DNA of 64,000 nt from Methylobacterium aerolatum (GCF_022179085.1 NZ_BPQE01000007.1:40784-104783), one strand, 5' to 3'; shown: positions 29,242 to 37,624, counted from the first letter of the stretch. A program made the numbers and translations. The notes: a model not told the origin generated them from the sequence alone.

Positions 29242-31409
29242 GCCACCGTATAGGCCACCTCAAAGGAGCGCGGCCGCCCCAGGAGCCAGTTGGTGCCGAC
29301 GCCGTTCACGGCGTTGCCGCTGATCGCGTAGACCTTGTCGAACAGGTTGTAGACCCTCAGCGACAGCCGCGAGGTCTCGGTCACCTGACGGTCGAGGACG
29401 AGGTTCACGAGGTTGTAGGCCGGGCGCCGGGCGGTGTTGCCGAAATCGCTGAAGGTGGTGCCGACGTTCTGCCAGCCGATTCGGGCCGTCCAGTTTCGCG
29501 TGGGCTCCCAGGTCAGCCAGAGGTTGGCGACCCGCTCCGGCACGTCGATGGGCTGGCGGCCGGCATAATCCACCGCCGCCCCGTTCACGACCTGGGTGAA
29601 GCTGTCGTATTGCGCGTGGAGTAGGGCGAGGTTGCCGTCGAGGCGCCAGCCCGGCGCGATGGGCCAGCCCAGCGCCAGCTCGAACCCTTGCGAGGACTGG
29701 CTCCCCACCTGCACGCCCACCGCCGAGGAGCCCGGCAGCCGCGAGATCAGGTTGTCCTTCACGATCCGGTAGCCCGCGATCGTCCATTCCAGCGCCCCGC
29801 CGAAGGCAAGGCCCTTGGCGCCGACCTCGATCTGGTCGCCGGTGGCGAGCTTGAAGCCCGCGAGCGATTGCGAGAGCGTGATCAGGCTGTTCACCGGATC
29901 GGTGGCGAAGCTGTACTGCGCGTAGAGGGCGCTGTCCGGCGTCGGGTTGTAGACGAGACCGAAGCGGTAGCCGAGGGCGCGATAGGTCCGCTCGAATTGC
30001 GCGCCGGTCTGGAGATCCTGCCGCTGGAGCGTCGGCACGTCGAGGCGCACGCCGGTGAGGAAGGACAGCTTGTCCGTCAGCACGAGCCTGTCCTCCGCGA
30101 AGACCGAGGCTTGGCTGGTCTGTGTCGCGTAGGCCGGGCGGGCGCGGCCGTTCTGGGGGAAAAACCCCGGATCGTAGCCGGTGAGCGGGACGCTCGTGCT
30201 CTGATCGAAGTAAAAGTTGTTCGTGTGCCGGAAGTCGATGTGGTTCACGTCGAATCCGGCGACGAATTGGTTCGGCAGGCCGAGTATATCGCCCCGCAAC
30301 GTCGCGTCGAAGCGGTTCCCGACCTGTTCCTGGCTGTGATAGATTTCGAGGTAGTCCGACCGGTCCACGAGCCCGGTGCCGCGGTTGTACGCGTACTGCT
30401 CCACGTCGAGCCAATGGCGGCGGCTCGTGAGGCGGTAGGCCGTGTTGCGGAGGGTGATGTCGGCGCTCGGCGACCATTCCGCCTTCAACTGGGTCCAGTT
30501 GTCGGCCCAGGTGATCTTCGCGTCGCGGACGTTGTAGTTGTTGAACCGGATCAGGTCCGGGATGCGGCCCTCCACCAGCGGCGTGCCCCAGTATCGCGCG
30601 GGCTCCTGGTAGCCGAGATCGTGCGAGAGGGTGACGGCGAGATCGGGGCTCGGCTGGAACAGCAGGGCCGCCGACACCGCGAGGTTGCGGAAATCGCCCT
30701 CCGGCCGGAGCCAGCCGTCGGCGCGGTTGCCGCTCACGTTCAGCCGGTAGGCGAAGGTGTCACCGAACTCCTGCTGCGCGATCCCGCCGCCGGAATCGAG
30801 GGCGAGGCGGGCGATACCGTCCGAGCCGACGACCGCGCGAGCGACGTTGATCGGCACGAAGACCGGCTTCTTCGGCACGACGTTGATCACCCCGCCGATG
30901 GCGCCGTCACCGTAGAGGACGGAAGACGGCCCGCGCAGGACCTCGATGCGTTCGACGTTCCATGTGTCGAAGGGAAAGGTGACGGTGTTGGCGCCGACGT
31001 AGAAACGGGTGCCGTCATAGAGTTGCTGCACCGAGTTCGGCCCGGCGAAGCCGCGGCTGGTGAAGGCGCCGTTGCCGTTGCCCGGCGCGGCGATGGTGGT
31101 GATGCCCGTGGCATCCTGCGTGACCGCGTCGGCGATGCTGTCCTGCCCCCTGAGCCGGGCCGTCTCCCCGGAGACGATATCGACGCTGGCGGGCGTCTGG
31201 AGGGGCGTGAGGCCGAGGCGGCTCACCGTGCGATCCGGCGTGCGCAGGTTCAGGCCGGTGGGCGAGGCCCGGGTCAGGCCGACGCCCTCCCCTTCGACGG
31301 CGAGCTGATCGAGGGTCACCGCTTCCTGCGCCCCGGCGGGCGGCAGGATGAGGGTGAGCGGTGCCTGCGCGGCGAGGGCGAGGACGCGTCGGCGGTGGAG
31401 GCGGGACAT
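29235..31409 (-). CDS. TonB-dependent siderophore-type receptor
   Basis: Outer membrane receptor of about 724 residues. The signal peptide LAAQAPLTLILPPAGAQE precedes a plug with SVDIVSGETARLRGQDSIAD and VERIEVLRGPSSVLYGDG, typical of FhuE/FpvA-like siderophore receptors. The barrel ends in Trp (EVAYTVAW). The ATG at 31409 starts the signal peptide. It is downstream of a cobalamin riboswitch and a palindromic operator, and is coupled to the PepSY gene. The ligand may be a ferric siderophore; a cobalt or corrinoid ligand is suggested only by the riboswitch. Confidence 0.85.
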   Translation of the reverse strand: MSRLHRRRVLALAAQAPLTLILPPAGAQEAVTLDQLAVEGEGVGLTRASPTGLNLRTPDRTVSRLGLTPLQTPASVDIVSGETARLRGQDSIADAVTQDATGITTIAAPGNGNGAFTSRGFAGPNSVQQLYDGTRFYVGANTVTFPFDTWNVERIEVLRGPSSVLYGDGAIGGVINVVPKKPVFVPINVARAVVGSDGIARLALDSGGGIAQQEFGDTFAYRLNVSGNRADGWLRPEGDFRNLAVSAALLFQPSPDLAVTLSHDLGYQEPARYWGTPLVEGRIPDLIRFNNYNVRDAKITWADNWTQLKAEWSPSADITLRNTAYRLTSRRHWLDVEQYAYNRGTGLVDRSDYLEIYHSQEQVGNRFDATLRGDILGLPNQFVAGFDVNHIDFRHTNNFYFDQSTSVPLTGYDPGFFPQNGRARPAYATQTSQASVFAEDRLVLTDKLSFLTGVRLDVPTLQRQDLQTGAQFERTYRALGYRFGLVYNPTPDSALYAQYSFATDPVNSLITLSQSLAGFKLATGDQIEVGAKGLAFGGALEWTIAGYRIVKDNLISRLPGSSAVGVQVGSQSSQGFELALGWPIAPGWRLDGNLALLHAQYDSFTQVVNGAAVDYAGRQPIDVPERVANLWLTWEPTRNWTARIGWQNVGTTFSDFGNTARRPAYNLVNLVLDRQVTETSRLSLRVYNLFDKVYAISGNAVNGVGTNWLLGRPRSFEVAYTVAW

Positions 31410-31469
31410 GGTTGTCACGATGGGGCTCGGATCTTCGAAACGCAGCCGTGCCCGGCCTCGACCCGTATT

Positions 31470-31487
31470 GCAACGTAATAATGTTGC
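31470..31487. promoter_or_regulatory. candidate Fur/Zur-family operator upstream of siderophore-type receptor
   Basis: GCAACGTAATAATGTTGC is an 18-base near-palindrome, with the outer five bases of each arm perfectly paired. It is AT-rich in a GC-rich setting and lies about 60 bases before the receptor ATG. It matches the motif ahead of the ZnuD-like receptor at 12 of 18 positions. Confidence 0.45.
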
Positions 31488-31721
31488 GTATCCATGCTTG
31501 CGGGTGCGGGCACCACGTGAAGGCCGCAATGCGCCGCCTGTCGTTCACGGTGCGCCGTGACGGAAGCGATCATGGACGTGAGACGAGAATGGGCTGGCGG
31601 GCGCGCTCGCTGTGGCACGTCACCGCGAACGAGGCCGGGTGACGGGCTCGCCGGACGGCGAGACGATCCTCCGACACCCGCCAGGACACCCCGCCCGGCG
31701 CGTTTCGCGTGTGACCACGAC

Positions 31722-31894
31722 TGACGGCAGGTCTCCTGGCTCACGGGTCGCCGCTGGTCCACCGTCTTCCCGGGCCGGTCGCCCAGTGACGTCGGTGGTG
31801 GACAAGCTCACCGTTTACAGTTGCGGGGGCAGCCGCGGCATCGGGGGTCAAGTCCCTCACCGCGTTCCCTTTTGATCCCCGAAGGGAACCGTCA
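31722..31894 (-). ncRNA. cobalamin riboswitch
   Basis: On the minus strand the hallmark order is complete: P1 strand TGACGG, a GGTTCCC hairpin with GGGAACGCGGTGAGGGACTT, the B12-box-like core GCTGCCCCCGCAACTGTAAA, the CACTGG and CCCGGGAAG segments, then GAGCCAGGAGACCTGCC closing with CCGTCA. Adenosylcobalamin binding normally lowers expression of the downstream gene. The next gene in this direction is the TonB receptor starting about 310 bases downstream; there is no btuB or cob gene between. Confidence 0.93.
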
Positions 31895-32005
31895 CGGCCA
31901 AGCTAGACGACGGCCGGGGCCGCCGTCAACGGACGATGCGAGTTCGTGGTCACGCCATCCTCAGCGTCTGACCGTCGAGACCCTGGCGGCCCAGGGAGCC
32001 ATCCT

Positions 32006-32100
32006 CGTCTTTGTGAGCGCAAGAGAAGTAATCCGGGGATGGACCATCGTCGAAAGCGGCCCGCTGCCCTGGATTGCTTCGGCTCGCGCTCGCACAGACG
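32006..32100. repeat. 95-bp interspersed palindrome, intergenic copy
   Basis: The left arm CGTCTTTGTGAGCGCAAGAG and the right arm, which reverse-complemented reads CGTCTGTGCGAGCGCGAGCC, form an imperfect hairpin, each arm ending in an AATCC word. Length and layout equal the copy inside the PepSY gene. This is the common alphaproteobacterial type of interspersed palindrome (general knowledge). Confidence 0.75.
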
Positions 32101-32275
32101 GAGGGGGCGACGACCCTTCCGGCCGGACACTCAGGTCCCGCGCCCTCCTGCGGACTTTGCCGGACCCGTCCTGCGGTGCTATGCGGCTTCGATCCCGCAG
32201 CACGGCCGGGCAGCGGCCCCAGGCCGGGACGCCGGGGCAGATGGCACCCGGCGCGCGAGACAAGCTTTTCGAATC

Positions 32276-33688
32276 ATGAGCACACGACCTCCCCGCCGCG
32301 GCGGCGGATCCGACACACCGAAGCGTCCCGGCGGGCGGCCGGGGGGGCGCCCCGGCGGCCGAGCCGGTTTCGGCGCGGACCGGCCCAAGACCGGGCCGCG
32401 CACGAGCGCGAAGGACGCTGCCGAGCGGGCCGCCCGCAACCGGGGTGACGATGCCGGCGAGCGGTCGCCCTGGGCATCCTCCGAGGACCTCGCTCCGGCC
32501 CGCCCCCGTCCGGCCCGCCCGGCGCCCGGCGCGTCGCGGGCGGACCGAAACGGCGAGACCAAGTTCAAGACGCGGGCCAAGCCCGGCCAGGACGTCGGCG
32601 CCTCCCGTCCCCGCGCGGTGGCGACGCCCGAGGCCCCGCCCGCGGGGCCGACCCGGCGCGAGCAGCGCGCTGCCGCCTCGGCCACCCTCGCCTCCGGCGT
32701 GCAGACGCTGACGGTGGAGGGCGACGAGGCTGGGATGCGGATCGACCGCTTCCTCACGGCGCGGTTCCCGCAACTGCCCTTCGCGCGCGTGCAGAGCATC
32801 GTCCGCAAGGGCGAGCTGCGGGTGGACGGCAAGCGCGCCAAGCCCAACGACCGGCTGGAGCCGGGCATGAGCGTCCGGGTGCCGCCTCTCAAGCTCGACC
32901 AGCCGAGCGAGCGCCCGCGCAACGCGGCCCGCGACGCCGACGATGCCGACTTCCTCCGCAGCCTCATCCTCTACGAGGACGCGGACATGATGGTGCTGAA
33001 CAAGCCCTTCGGCCTCGCCGTCCAGGGTGGATCGGGCACCGTGCGCCACGTCGATGGCCTGCTGGAGGCCCTGACGGGACCGGACGGGCAGAAGCCGCGC
33101 CTCGTGCACCGTCTCGACAAGGACACGGCCGGCTGCCTCATCATCGCCAAGACGCGCCTGTCGGCCTCGACGCTGGCCAAGAGCTTCCGCTCGCGGGCGG
33201 CTCGCAAGATCTACTGGGCCCTCACGGCGGGCGTGCCCAAGGTGCGCCAGGGCCGGATCTCGACCTACCTCGCCAAGGAAGAGCCGACGGATGCCGACGC
33301 GCGGATGCGCGTGGCCCGCCACGGCGAGGAGGGCGCGAGCCACGCCCTCACCTACTACGCCATGGTCGATCAGGCGGCGCAGAAGCTGTCGTGGCTGTCC
33401 TTCAAGCCGGTCACCGGCCGCACCCACCAGCTGCGCGCCCACGCGGCCCATATCGGCCACCCGATCGTCGGCGATCCGAAGTACTTCTCGGTGGAGAACT
33501 GGGAGCTGCCCGGCGGCATTCAGAACCGGCTGCATCTGCTCGCCCGGCGAATCGTCATCCCCCATCCGCGCACCGGGCGACCGGTGGATGTGAGCGCGCC
33601 GCTGCCGCCGCACATGGCGCAGAGCTGGAACCTCCTGGGCTTCGACGCGGGCCGCTACGATCCCGTGATCGACGCCCCGGAGGATTAG
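32276..33688 (+). CDS. RluA-family pseudouridine synthase with basic N-terminal extension
   Basis: Isomerises uridines in rRNA, probably RluC-like on 23S rRNA. After about 135 low-complexity Arg/Pro/Gly/Ala residues (including RPGGRPGGRPGG) comes an S4 RNA-binding domain (MRIDRFLTARFPQLPFARVQ) and the catalytic domain with HRLDKDTAGCL containing the catalytic Asp, then GRTHQLRAHAAHIGHPI. The 470-residue start at 32276 follows the extension. It heads a run with HAD and ATP12 genes. Confidence 0.9.
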   Translation: MSTRPPRRGGGSDTPKRPGGRPGGRPGGRAGFGADRPKTGPRTSAKDAAERAARNRGDDAGERSPWASSEDLAPARPRPARPAPGASRADRNGETKFKTRAKPGQDVGASRPRAVATPEAPPAGPTRREQRAAASATLASGVQTLTVEGDEAGMRIDRFLTARFPQLPFARVQSIVRKGELRVDGKRAKPNDRLEPGMSVRVPPLKLDQPSERPRNAARDADDADFLRSLILYEDADMMVLNKPFGLAVQGGSGTVRHVDGLLEALTGPDGQKPRLVHRLDKDTAGCLIIAKTRLSASTLAKSFRSRAARKIYWALTAGVPKVRQGRISTYLAKEEPTDADARMRVARHGEEGASHALTYYAMVDQAAQKLSWLSFKPVTGRTHQLRAHAAHIGHPIVGDPKYFSVENWELPGGIQNRLHLLARRIVIPHPRTGRPVDVSAPLPPHMAQSWNLLGFDAGRYDPVIDAPED

Positions 33689-33803
33689 CCGCGCCCATTC
33701 CTGACCCGCCTTCGCCTTGGCAAGGGCGGTGGGCGCCTCATATGCTCCGTCATCCCCGCCGGTTCGTTCCGCGCGGGGCCGACGACTGCCGAGACCCTGC
33801 CGC

Positions 33804-34187
33804 ATGAAGCTTGCGACCCTGGCGTGCCTCTCCGCCCTGTGCCTGTGCACGGCATCCGCCCATGCCGCACCGGGCGATCCGGCGCCCAAGCCCGAGACGG
33901 CGGTTCCCGCCCCGAACGCGCCCGCCGCGAATCCCGCCACGGGTCCGTCCGCGGCGGCCCGTGCCGAACCGGCCGGCGCGAAGGCCGAGCCGCCGCGCGG
34001 CGAGAAGGCGGCCGGGCGCCCCCGCCGCCCGACCTACGCCGCCTGCAATCGCGCCTCGCATCAGCGTGGGTACCATGGCGGCCGCCGCCGCCGGTTCCTC
34101 ATCCGCTGCCGCCTGGGCTACGAGCGCCCGCGGACCAACCAGCACCAGGCTCCGGCCGGGCCGCCGGCCCCGGTTCGCAAGCCGTGA
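33804..34187 (+). CDS. small exported Pro/Ala-rich protein
   Basis: A 127-residue protein with a signal peptide (ATLACLSALCLCTASAHA). A Pro/Ala-rich linker follows, then a basic region with two Cys (YAACNRAS and FLIRCRLGY) that could form a disulfide. I recognise no family. It lies between the pseudouridine synthase and HAD genes in the same direction. The ATG at 33804 gives a normal signal peptide; the frame extends upstream without one. Confidence 0.65.
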   Translation: MKLATLACLSALCLCTASAHAAPGDPAPKPETAVPAPNAPAANPATGPSAAARAEPAGAKAEPPRGEKAAGRPRRPTYAACNRASHQRGYHGGRRRRFLIRCRLGYERPRTNQHQAPAGPPAPVRKP

Positions 34188-34229
34188 GCCGCCGGCGGCG
34201 CTCCCCGACACGACGGGACCGGTAGGGCG

Positions 34230-34895
34230 ATGAGGCTCGTCGTCTTCGACGTCGATGGAACGCTGGTGGACAGCCAGCACCTCATCGTCGCCGCGCAGGC
34301 CGTGGCCTTCGGCGAGGTCGGCCTGCCCGCCCCCGAGCGGCACATCGCGCTCTCCGTGGTCGGGCTGTCGCTACCCCAGGCGTTCCGGCGTCTGGTGGGG
34401 CAGGACGGACCGATCGACGAACTGTCCGAGCGTTACAAGCAGGCCTACAACCGCCTGCGCCAGGACCCGGAGAACGAGGAACCCCTGTTTCCCGGCATGG
34501 CGGACTTGGTCGAACGGCTTCATGCCAGCGAAGGCGTCGTCCTGGGCATCGCGACCGGCAAGTCCCGGCGCGGGGTGGACCGCCTGCTCGACCATTTCGG
34601 CTGGACCGACTGGTTCGTTACCACCCAGACCGCCGACGACGCGCCCTCTAAGCCCGATCCGGCCATGCTCCGGCGCGCCATGGCGGAGGCCGGAACCGCA
34701 CCCGACAGCACCACGATGATCGGCGACACCACCTTCGACATCGCGATGGCGGTGGCCGCCGGCGTGGCGCCAATCGGCGTCTCCTGGGGCTACCACAGGC
34801 CCGGCGCCCTCTACGGCGCCGGCGCCGTCACCGTGGTGGACGACGTGACCGCCCTGGCGGCCCTCCTGCCGGTCGCGCCGGAGCGGGGCGTCTGA
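34230..34895 (+). CDS. HAD-family hydrolase, phosphoglycolate phosphatase-like
   Basis: A 221-residue phosphatase. Motif I is FDVDGTLVDS with nucleophile Asp, motif II ends ATGKS, the Lys is in SKPDPAML and motif III is MIGDTTFDIAMA. The helical cap lies between motifs I and II, as in Gph/PpaX enzymes. It could act on phosphoglycolate or a similar small phosphate; the substrate is not determined. Start ATG at 34230. It is followed after 60 bases by the ATP12-like gene. Confidence 0.88.
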   Translation: MRLVVFDVDGTLVDSQHLIVAAQAVAFGEVGLPAPERHIALSVVGLSLPQAFRRLVGQDGPIDELSERYKQAYNRLRQDPENEEPLFPGMADLVERLHASEGVVLGIATGKSRRGVDRLLDHFGWTDWFVTTQTADDAPSKPDPAMLRRAMAEAGTAPDSTTMIGDTTFDIAMAVAAGVAPIGVSWGYHRPGALYGAGAVTVVDDVTALAALLPVAPERGV

Positions 34896-34909
34896 GGGAG
34901 ACCCGCGCG

Positions 34910-34934
34910 AAAAAAGCCCCTCGCGGGGTGGGGC
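34910..34934 (-). terminator. weak antisense terminator-like hairpin between HAD and ATP12 genes
   Basis: On the minus strand CCCC, a GCGA loop and GGGGC are followed by six T. On the plus strand, the coding direction, there is no T-run after the stem. The stem is short. It could stop antisense transcription, or be chance. Confidence 0.3.
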
Positions 34935-34955
34935 CGAAACGCCTATGTCCCGCCC

Positions 34956-35747
34956 ATGAGCGACACGACGCGAGACTGGCTCGGTGAACCGGGCGACGGG
35001 ACCAGGCCCGATCCGATGAGGGCGGCGCGCACGGGGGCGAAGCCCGCCCTGCCGCAGCGGTTCTACAAGCAGGCCGGATATGCCCCCGCCGAGGGCGGGT
35101 TCCGTCTCACCCTCGACGGGCGCCCGGCGAACACGCCCGCCCGCAGCCCCCTCGTGCTGCCGAGCCGGGAGCTCGCGGAGGCCGTCGCGGCGGAATGGGA
35201 GGCCCAGGCCACCGCCATCGATCCGGCGACCATGCCGCTCACCCGCCTCGCCAACACCGCCATCGACGGTGTCGCCGCCCGCCGGGAGGCGGTGGCCGAC
35301 GACCTCTGCGCCTATGCCGGCACCGACCTCCTCGCCTACCGCGCGGCGGAGCCGGATCGCCTCGTCCGGGCGCAGGCGGAGGCGTGGGACCCGATCCTCG
35401 CCTGGGCGCACGAGGCGCTCGGGGCCCGGCTGATCCTGAGCGAGGGCGTCATGCACGTCTCGCAGCCGCCCCAGGCGGTCGAGGCGCTGTCCCGCGCCGT
35501 CCGGGCGGTGGACGATCCCTTCCGACTCACGGCCCTGCACACGCTGACCACGCTCACCGGCTCGCTGATCATCGCCCTCGCGGTCCTGCACGGGCACCTG
35601 CCGGTGGCCGCCGCATGGGAGGCCGCCCATGTCGATGAGACCTACCAGTTCGCGGTCTGGGGCGGCGACGAGGAGGCCGAGGCCCGTCTCGCCACCCGCC
35701 GCGCCGAGTTCGAGGCGGCGGCGCGGGTGCTGGCCGCGATTCCTTAA
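34956..35747 (+). CDS. ATP12 family F1-ATPase assembly chaperone
   Basis: In mitochondria Atp12 binds F1 alpha before hexamer assembly; alphaproteobacterial homologues are thought to act alike. The 263-residue protein has PQRFYKQAGYAP near the N-terminus and the family blocks GGFRLTLDGRPANTP, LPSRELAEAVAAEWEAQ and MPLTRLANTAIDGV, ending with DETYQFAVWGGDEEAE. The presumed client AtpA is encoded about 23 kb away at 10112-11644. Confidence 0.9.
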   Translation: MSDTTRDWLGEPGDGTRPDPMRAARTGAKPALPQRFYKQAGYAPAEGGFRLTLDGRPANTPARSPLVLPSRELAEAVAAEWEAQATAIDPATMPLTRLANTAIDGVAARREAVADDLCAYAGTDLLAYRAAEPDRLVRAQAEAWDPILAWAHEALGARLILSEGVMHVSQPPQAVEALSRAVRAVDDPFRLTALHTLTTLTGSLIIALAVLHGHLPVAAAWEAAHVDETYQFAVWGGDEEAEARLATRRAEFEAAARVLAAIP

Positions 35748-35884
35748 CCGGCCCTGCCCTGGTTCAGATGCATTTGAGCCACATTGTTGCCCGGCTTTGA
35801 CCAATTCGGAACGGTTCGAAAATCGGCCCTGGCGTTGGTGGCATCCACTGAATTAACATTGGATTCGCCAGATCAAGTACGCCG

Positions 35885-36202
35885 ATGAACACCAATCCGC
35901 CGCACGAACATTGCCTGAGCCGGGAATTCGATGCTCTCCTCGCGCGCGTGCGTGAGCAGCGCGATGCCCAGGCGCGGCATGATCTGTTCACCGCCCTCCT
36001 GGCGCTCGAGCGCCGGGCCGGCGTCGCGGAGGTCAGCGACCGGTTCCTGCGGCAGATCTCCGAGGCGCGGTTCCTGGCCGGCATCCTCCGCGAATCCGTC
36101 GCACCCATCGCCTATGCCAGCCCGCTCGCGGCGCGACGCGCCCTGGGTCCGATGGCGCGCACATCCGGCGCCCAGGATCTCGACGCCGTCAACGCCGCCT
36201 GA
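35885..36202 (+). CDS. hypothetical protein, 105 residues
   Basis: A predicted small soluble, largely helical protein with no signal peptide or membrane segment. The middle part (FLRQISEARFLAGILRES) could form a surface helix. I recognise no family. It has its own AT-rich upstream region of 137 bases and is convergent with the glutathione peroxidase gene. Support is from length, codon pattern and an ATG after a low-GC leader. Confidence 0.5.
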   Translation: MNTNPPHEHCLSREFDALLARVREQRDAQARHDLFTALLALERRAGVAEVSDRFLRQISEARFLAGILRESVAPIAYASPLAARRALGPMARTSGAQDLDAVNAA

Positions 36203-36271
36203 GACGCACCGCGCGGCCCATGTCTCTCGGCGCGGCCCCTGTCGCACGACCGCTCCTGCCGGTCGAAGGGC

Positions 36272-36757
36272 TCATGCCGCCAAAGCCCCGTCGATAGCCT
36301 CCGACAGGGAGGCGGGCGACTTGGCGGGGGCGAAGCGCTGGAGCACCCGGCCGTCGCGGCCGACCAGGAACTTCGTGAAATTCCATTTGATCTTGCGGGA
36401 GCCGAGGAAGCCGGGCTTCGCCCGGGTGAGGTAATCGAAGAGCGGCTCCGCCCTCGGCCCGTTCACATCGACTTTCGCCATCACCGGGAAGGTCACCGCG
36501 TAGGTGAGCGAGCAGAAGCGGGCGATCTCGGCCGCGTCGCCCGGTTCCTGCTTGCCGAACTGGTTGCAGGGGAACGCGATCACGCTCAGGCCGGCGGCGG
36601 AGCGGGACAGGAACAGGCTCTCCAACCCCTCGTATTGCGGGGTGAAACCGCAGCGCGAGGCCGTATTCACGACAAGCAGGACCCGGCCGCGGTACTGGGC
36701 GAGGGGATGGGGCGAGCCGTCCGCCGCGCGCACCGTTAAGTCGAAGACGCTTGGCAT
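36272..36757 (-). CDS. glutathione peroxidase family protein
   Basis: Reduces peroxides with thiols. The peroxidatic Cys36 is in VVNTASRCGFT, Gln in FPCNQFGKQEPG, and the Trp-Asn pair in IKWNFTKFLV, completing the Cys-Gln-Trp-Asn active site of the Cys-type enzymes. No signal peptide, so cytosolic. Its 161 residues fit the family. An in-frame ATG at 36781 would add eight residues. Bacterial members often use thioredoxin rather than glutathione. Confidence 0.92.
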   Translation of the reverse strand: MPSVFDLTVRAADGSPHPLAQYRGRVLLVVNTASRCGFTPQYEGLESLFLSRSAAGLSVIAFPCNQFGKQEPGDAAEIARFCSLTYAVTFPVMAKVDVNGPRAEPLFDYLTRAKPGFLGSRKIKWNFTKFLVGRDGRVLQRFAPAKSPASLSEAIDGALAA

Positions 36758-36856
36758 GTCCGGGCGCTCACCTTCGATCAAGGGGGCCGGGGGCCCCTCT
36801 GGACAGGAATGAGCGATAACGCGGCTGGGCCGATTCGGATCGCCCCGGCGATGGCC

Positions 36857-37402
36857 TCACGCGATGGCCGCGGCGCGCACCTTCTCCACGTCGAAGGTCG
36901 GACCCTGCGGCGAGGCCCGCTCGCGGGTGACGATGCGCTCGTCTGGCGCGATGGTGCCGAGGGGCACGTCCCGGTCCGGCAGCACCATCGTCGTGGTCTT
37001 GTTGACGTGGACGAAGACGTGGCGCTTCAGCGGGACGGAGGCCGCCGCCCAGCGCTTCAATTGCCCGTAATAGGGCTCGCGCTTCCAGGCGCCGGCCTGT
37101 CCCGGATCGACCTGCACGTTCATGTTGCGGGTCACGGCATCGAGGCTCAGCACCATCTTGGCGCGCTCCGGTTTCCATTCCGGGCCGAGCCAGCCCTCCG
37201 TCATCCAGAGGCAGTGGAAGGCGCGGCAATGGTCCGGTCGCGTGGCGTGGATGGCGCAGCCCCGGCCCGAGAGGGTGTGGCGGCACCATTGCCCCGCGAT
37301 GCTCTCGACGGCCGGCACGTCGTAGACCTTGCAGCACAGGGTGCAGGTTCCGCAGGCCCGTCCGGGGGCGGGCTTCGCGACGATCTGTTCGGGGCTCAGC
37401 AT
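36857..37402 (-). CDS. YkgJ-type Cys-cluster protein
   Basis: About 181 residues. The N-terminal ACGTCTLCCKVYDVP carries CxxCxxCC, with further Cys in GRGCAIHATRP and HCRAFHCLW, the layout of the zinc- or iron-chelating YkgJ/Fe-S-like family. The function is unknown in general; metal binding is likely. The ATG at 37402 (MLSPEQIV) is preferred to the upstream in-frame ATG at 37471. It is transcribed divergently from the class III aminotransferase gene. Confidence 0.8.
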   Translation of the reverse strand: MLSPEQIVAKPAPGRACGTCTLCCKVYDVPAVESIAGQWCRHTLSGRGCAIHATRPDHCRAFHCLWMTEGWLGPEWKPERAKMVLSLDAVTRNMNVQVDPGQAGAWKREPYYGQLKRWAAASVPLKRHVFVHVNKTTTMVLPDRDVPLGTIAPDERIVTRERASPQGPTFDVEKVRAAAIA

Positions 37403-37502
37403 CGGTGTCTTGCGCGGTCCGGCCTGCGTCCCGGGCGACGAAGGGCCGGGTTCGCGCCCCTTCCTGCGCATCCATCGTGCCGGTAGTGTGGCGCCTCATC
37501 CG

Positions 37503-37611
37503 CTAGTGCAGTGACGCAGTCACTTCGTTCATGCGTGTCTGCACTCGCTAGTTGTTCTTGCATCAATTTTTCCAGTCTCGGCTGACGCCTCCGACTGGAT
37601 CGATGCACTAG
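37503..37611. promoter_or_regulatory. three copies of a CTAGTGCA/TGCACTAG motif upstream of aminotransferase
   Basis: CTAGTGCA (37503-37510), TGCACTCGCTAG (37540-37551) and TGCACTAG (37604-37611) occur within 110 bases, the last ending 13 bases before the start codon. The first two face each other as an inverted pair. The stretch is AT-richer than its surroundings. It looks like a multi-site operator, with the regulator unknown. Confidence 0.4.
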
Positions 37612-37624
37612 GAGCTGCGCCCGA

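Larger units (their letters stand above)
31410..32275. other. 866-base regulatory intergenic region
   Basis: No gene is supported here. From left to right it holds the receptor leader with a palindromic operator, about 230 bases of unassigned leader including a small stem (CGCCGTCCGGCG near 31660), a cobalamin riboswitch on the minus strand, and a 95-bp interspersed palindrome close to the pseudouridine synthase gene on the plus strand. Short frames in this stretch run through the riboswitch and lack family features. Confidence 0.7.

Noticed and set aside
31415-31762. 115-codon minus-strand frame starting in the riboswitch
   Set aside because: Its first codons lie in the riboswitch P1 region and it has no family features; the RNA element explains the sequence.
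31961-33940. A 659-codon minus-strand frame across the pseudouridine synthase
   Set aside because: Antisense shadow with no domain, and it would run over the interspersed palindrome.
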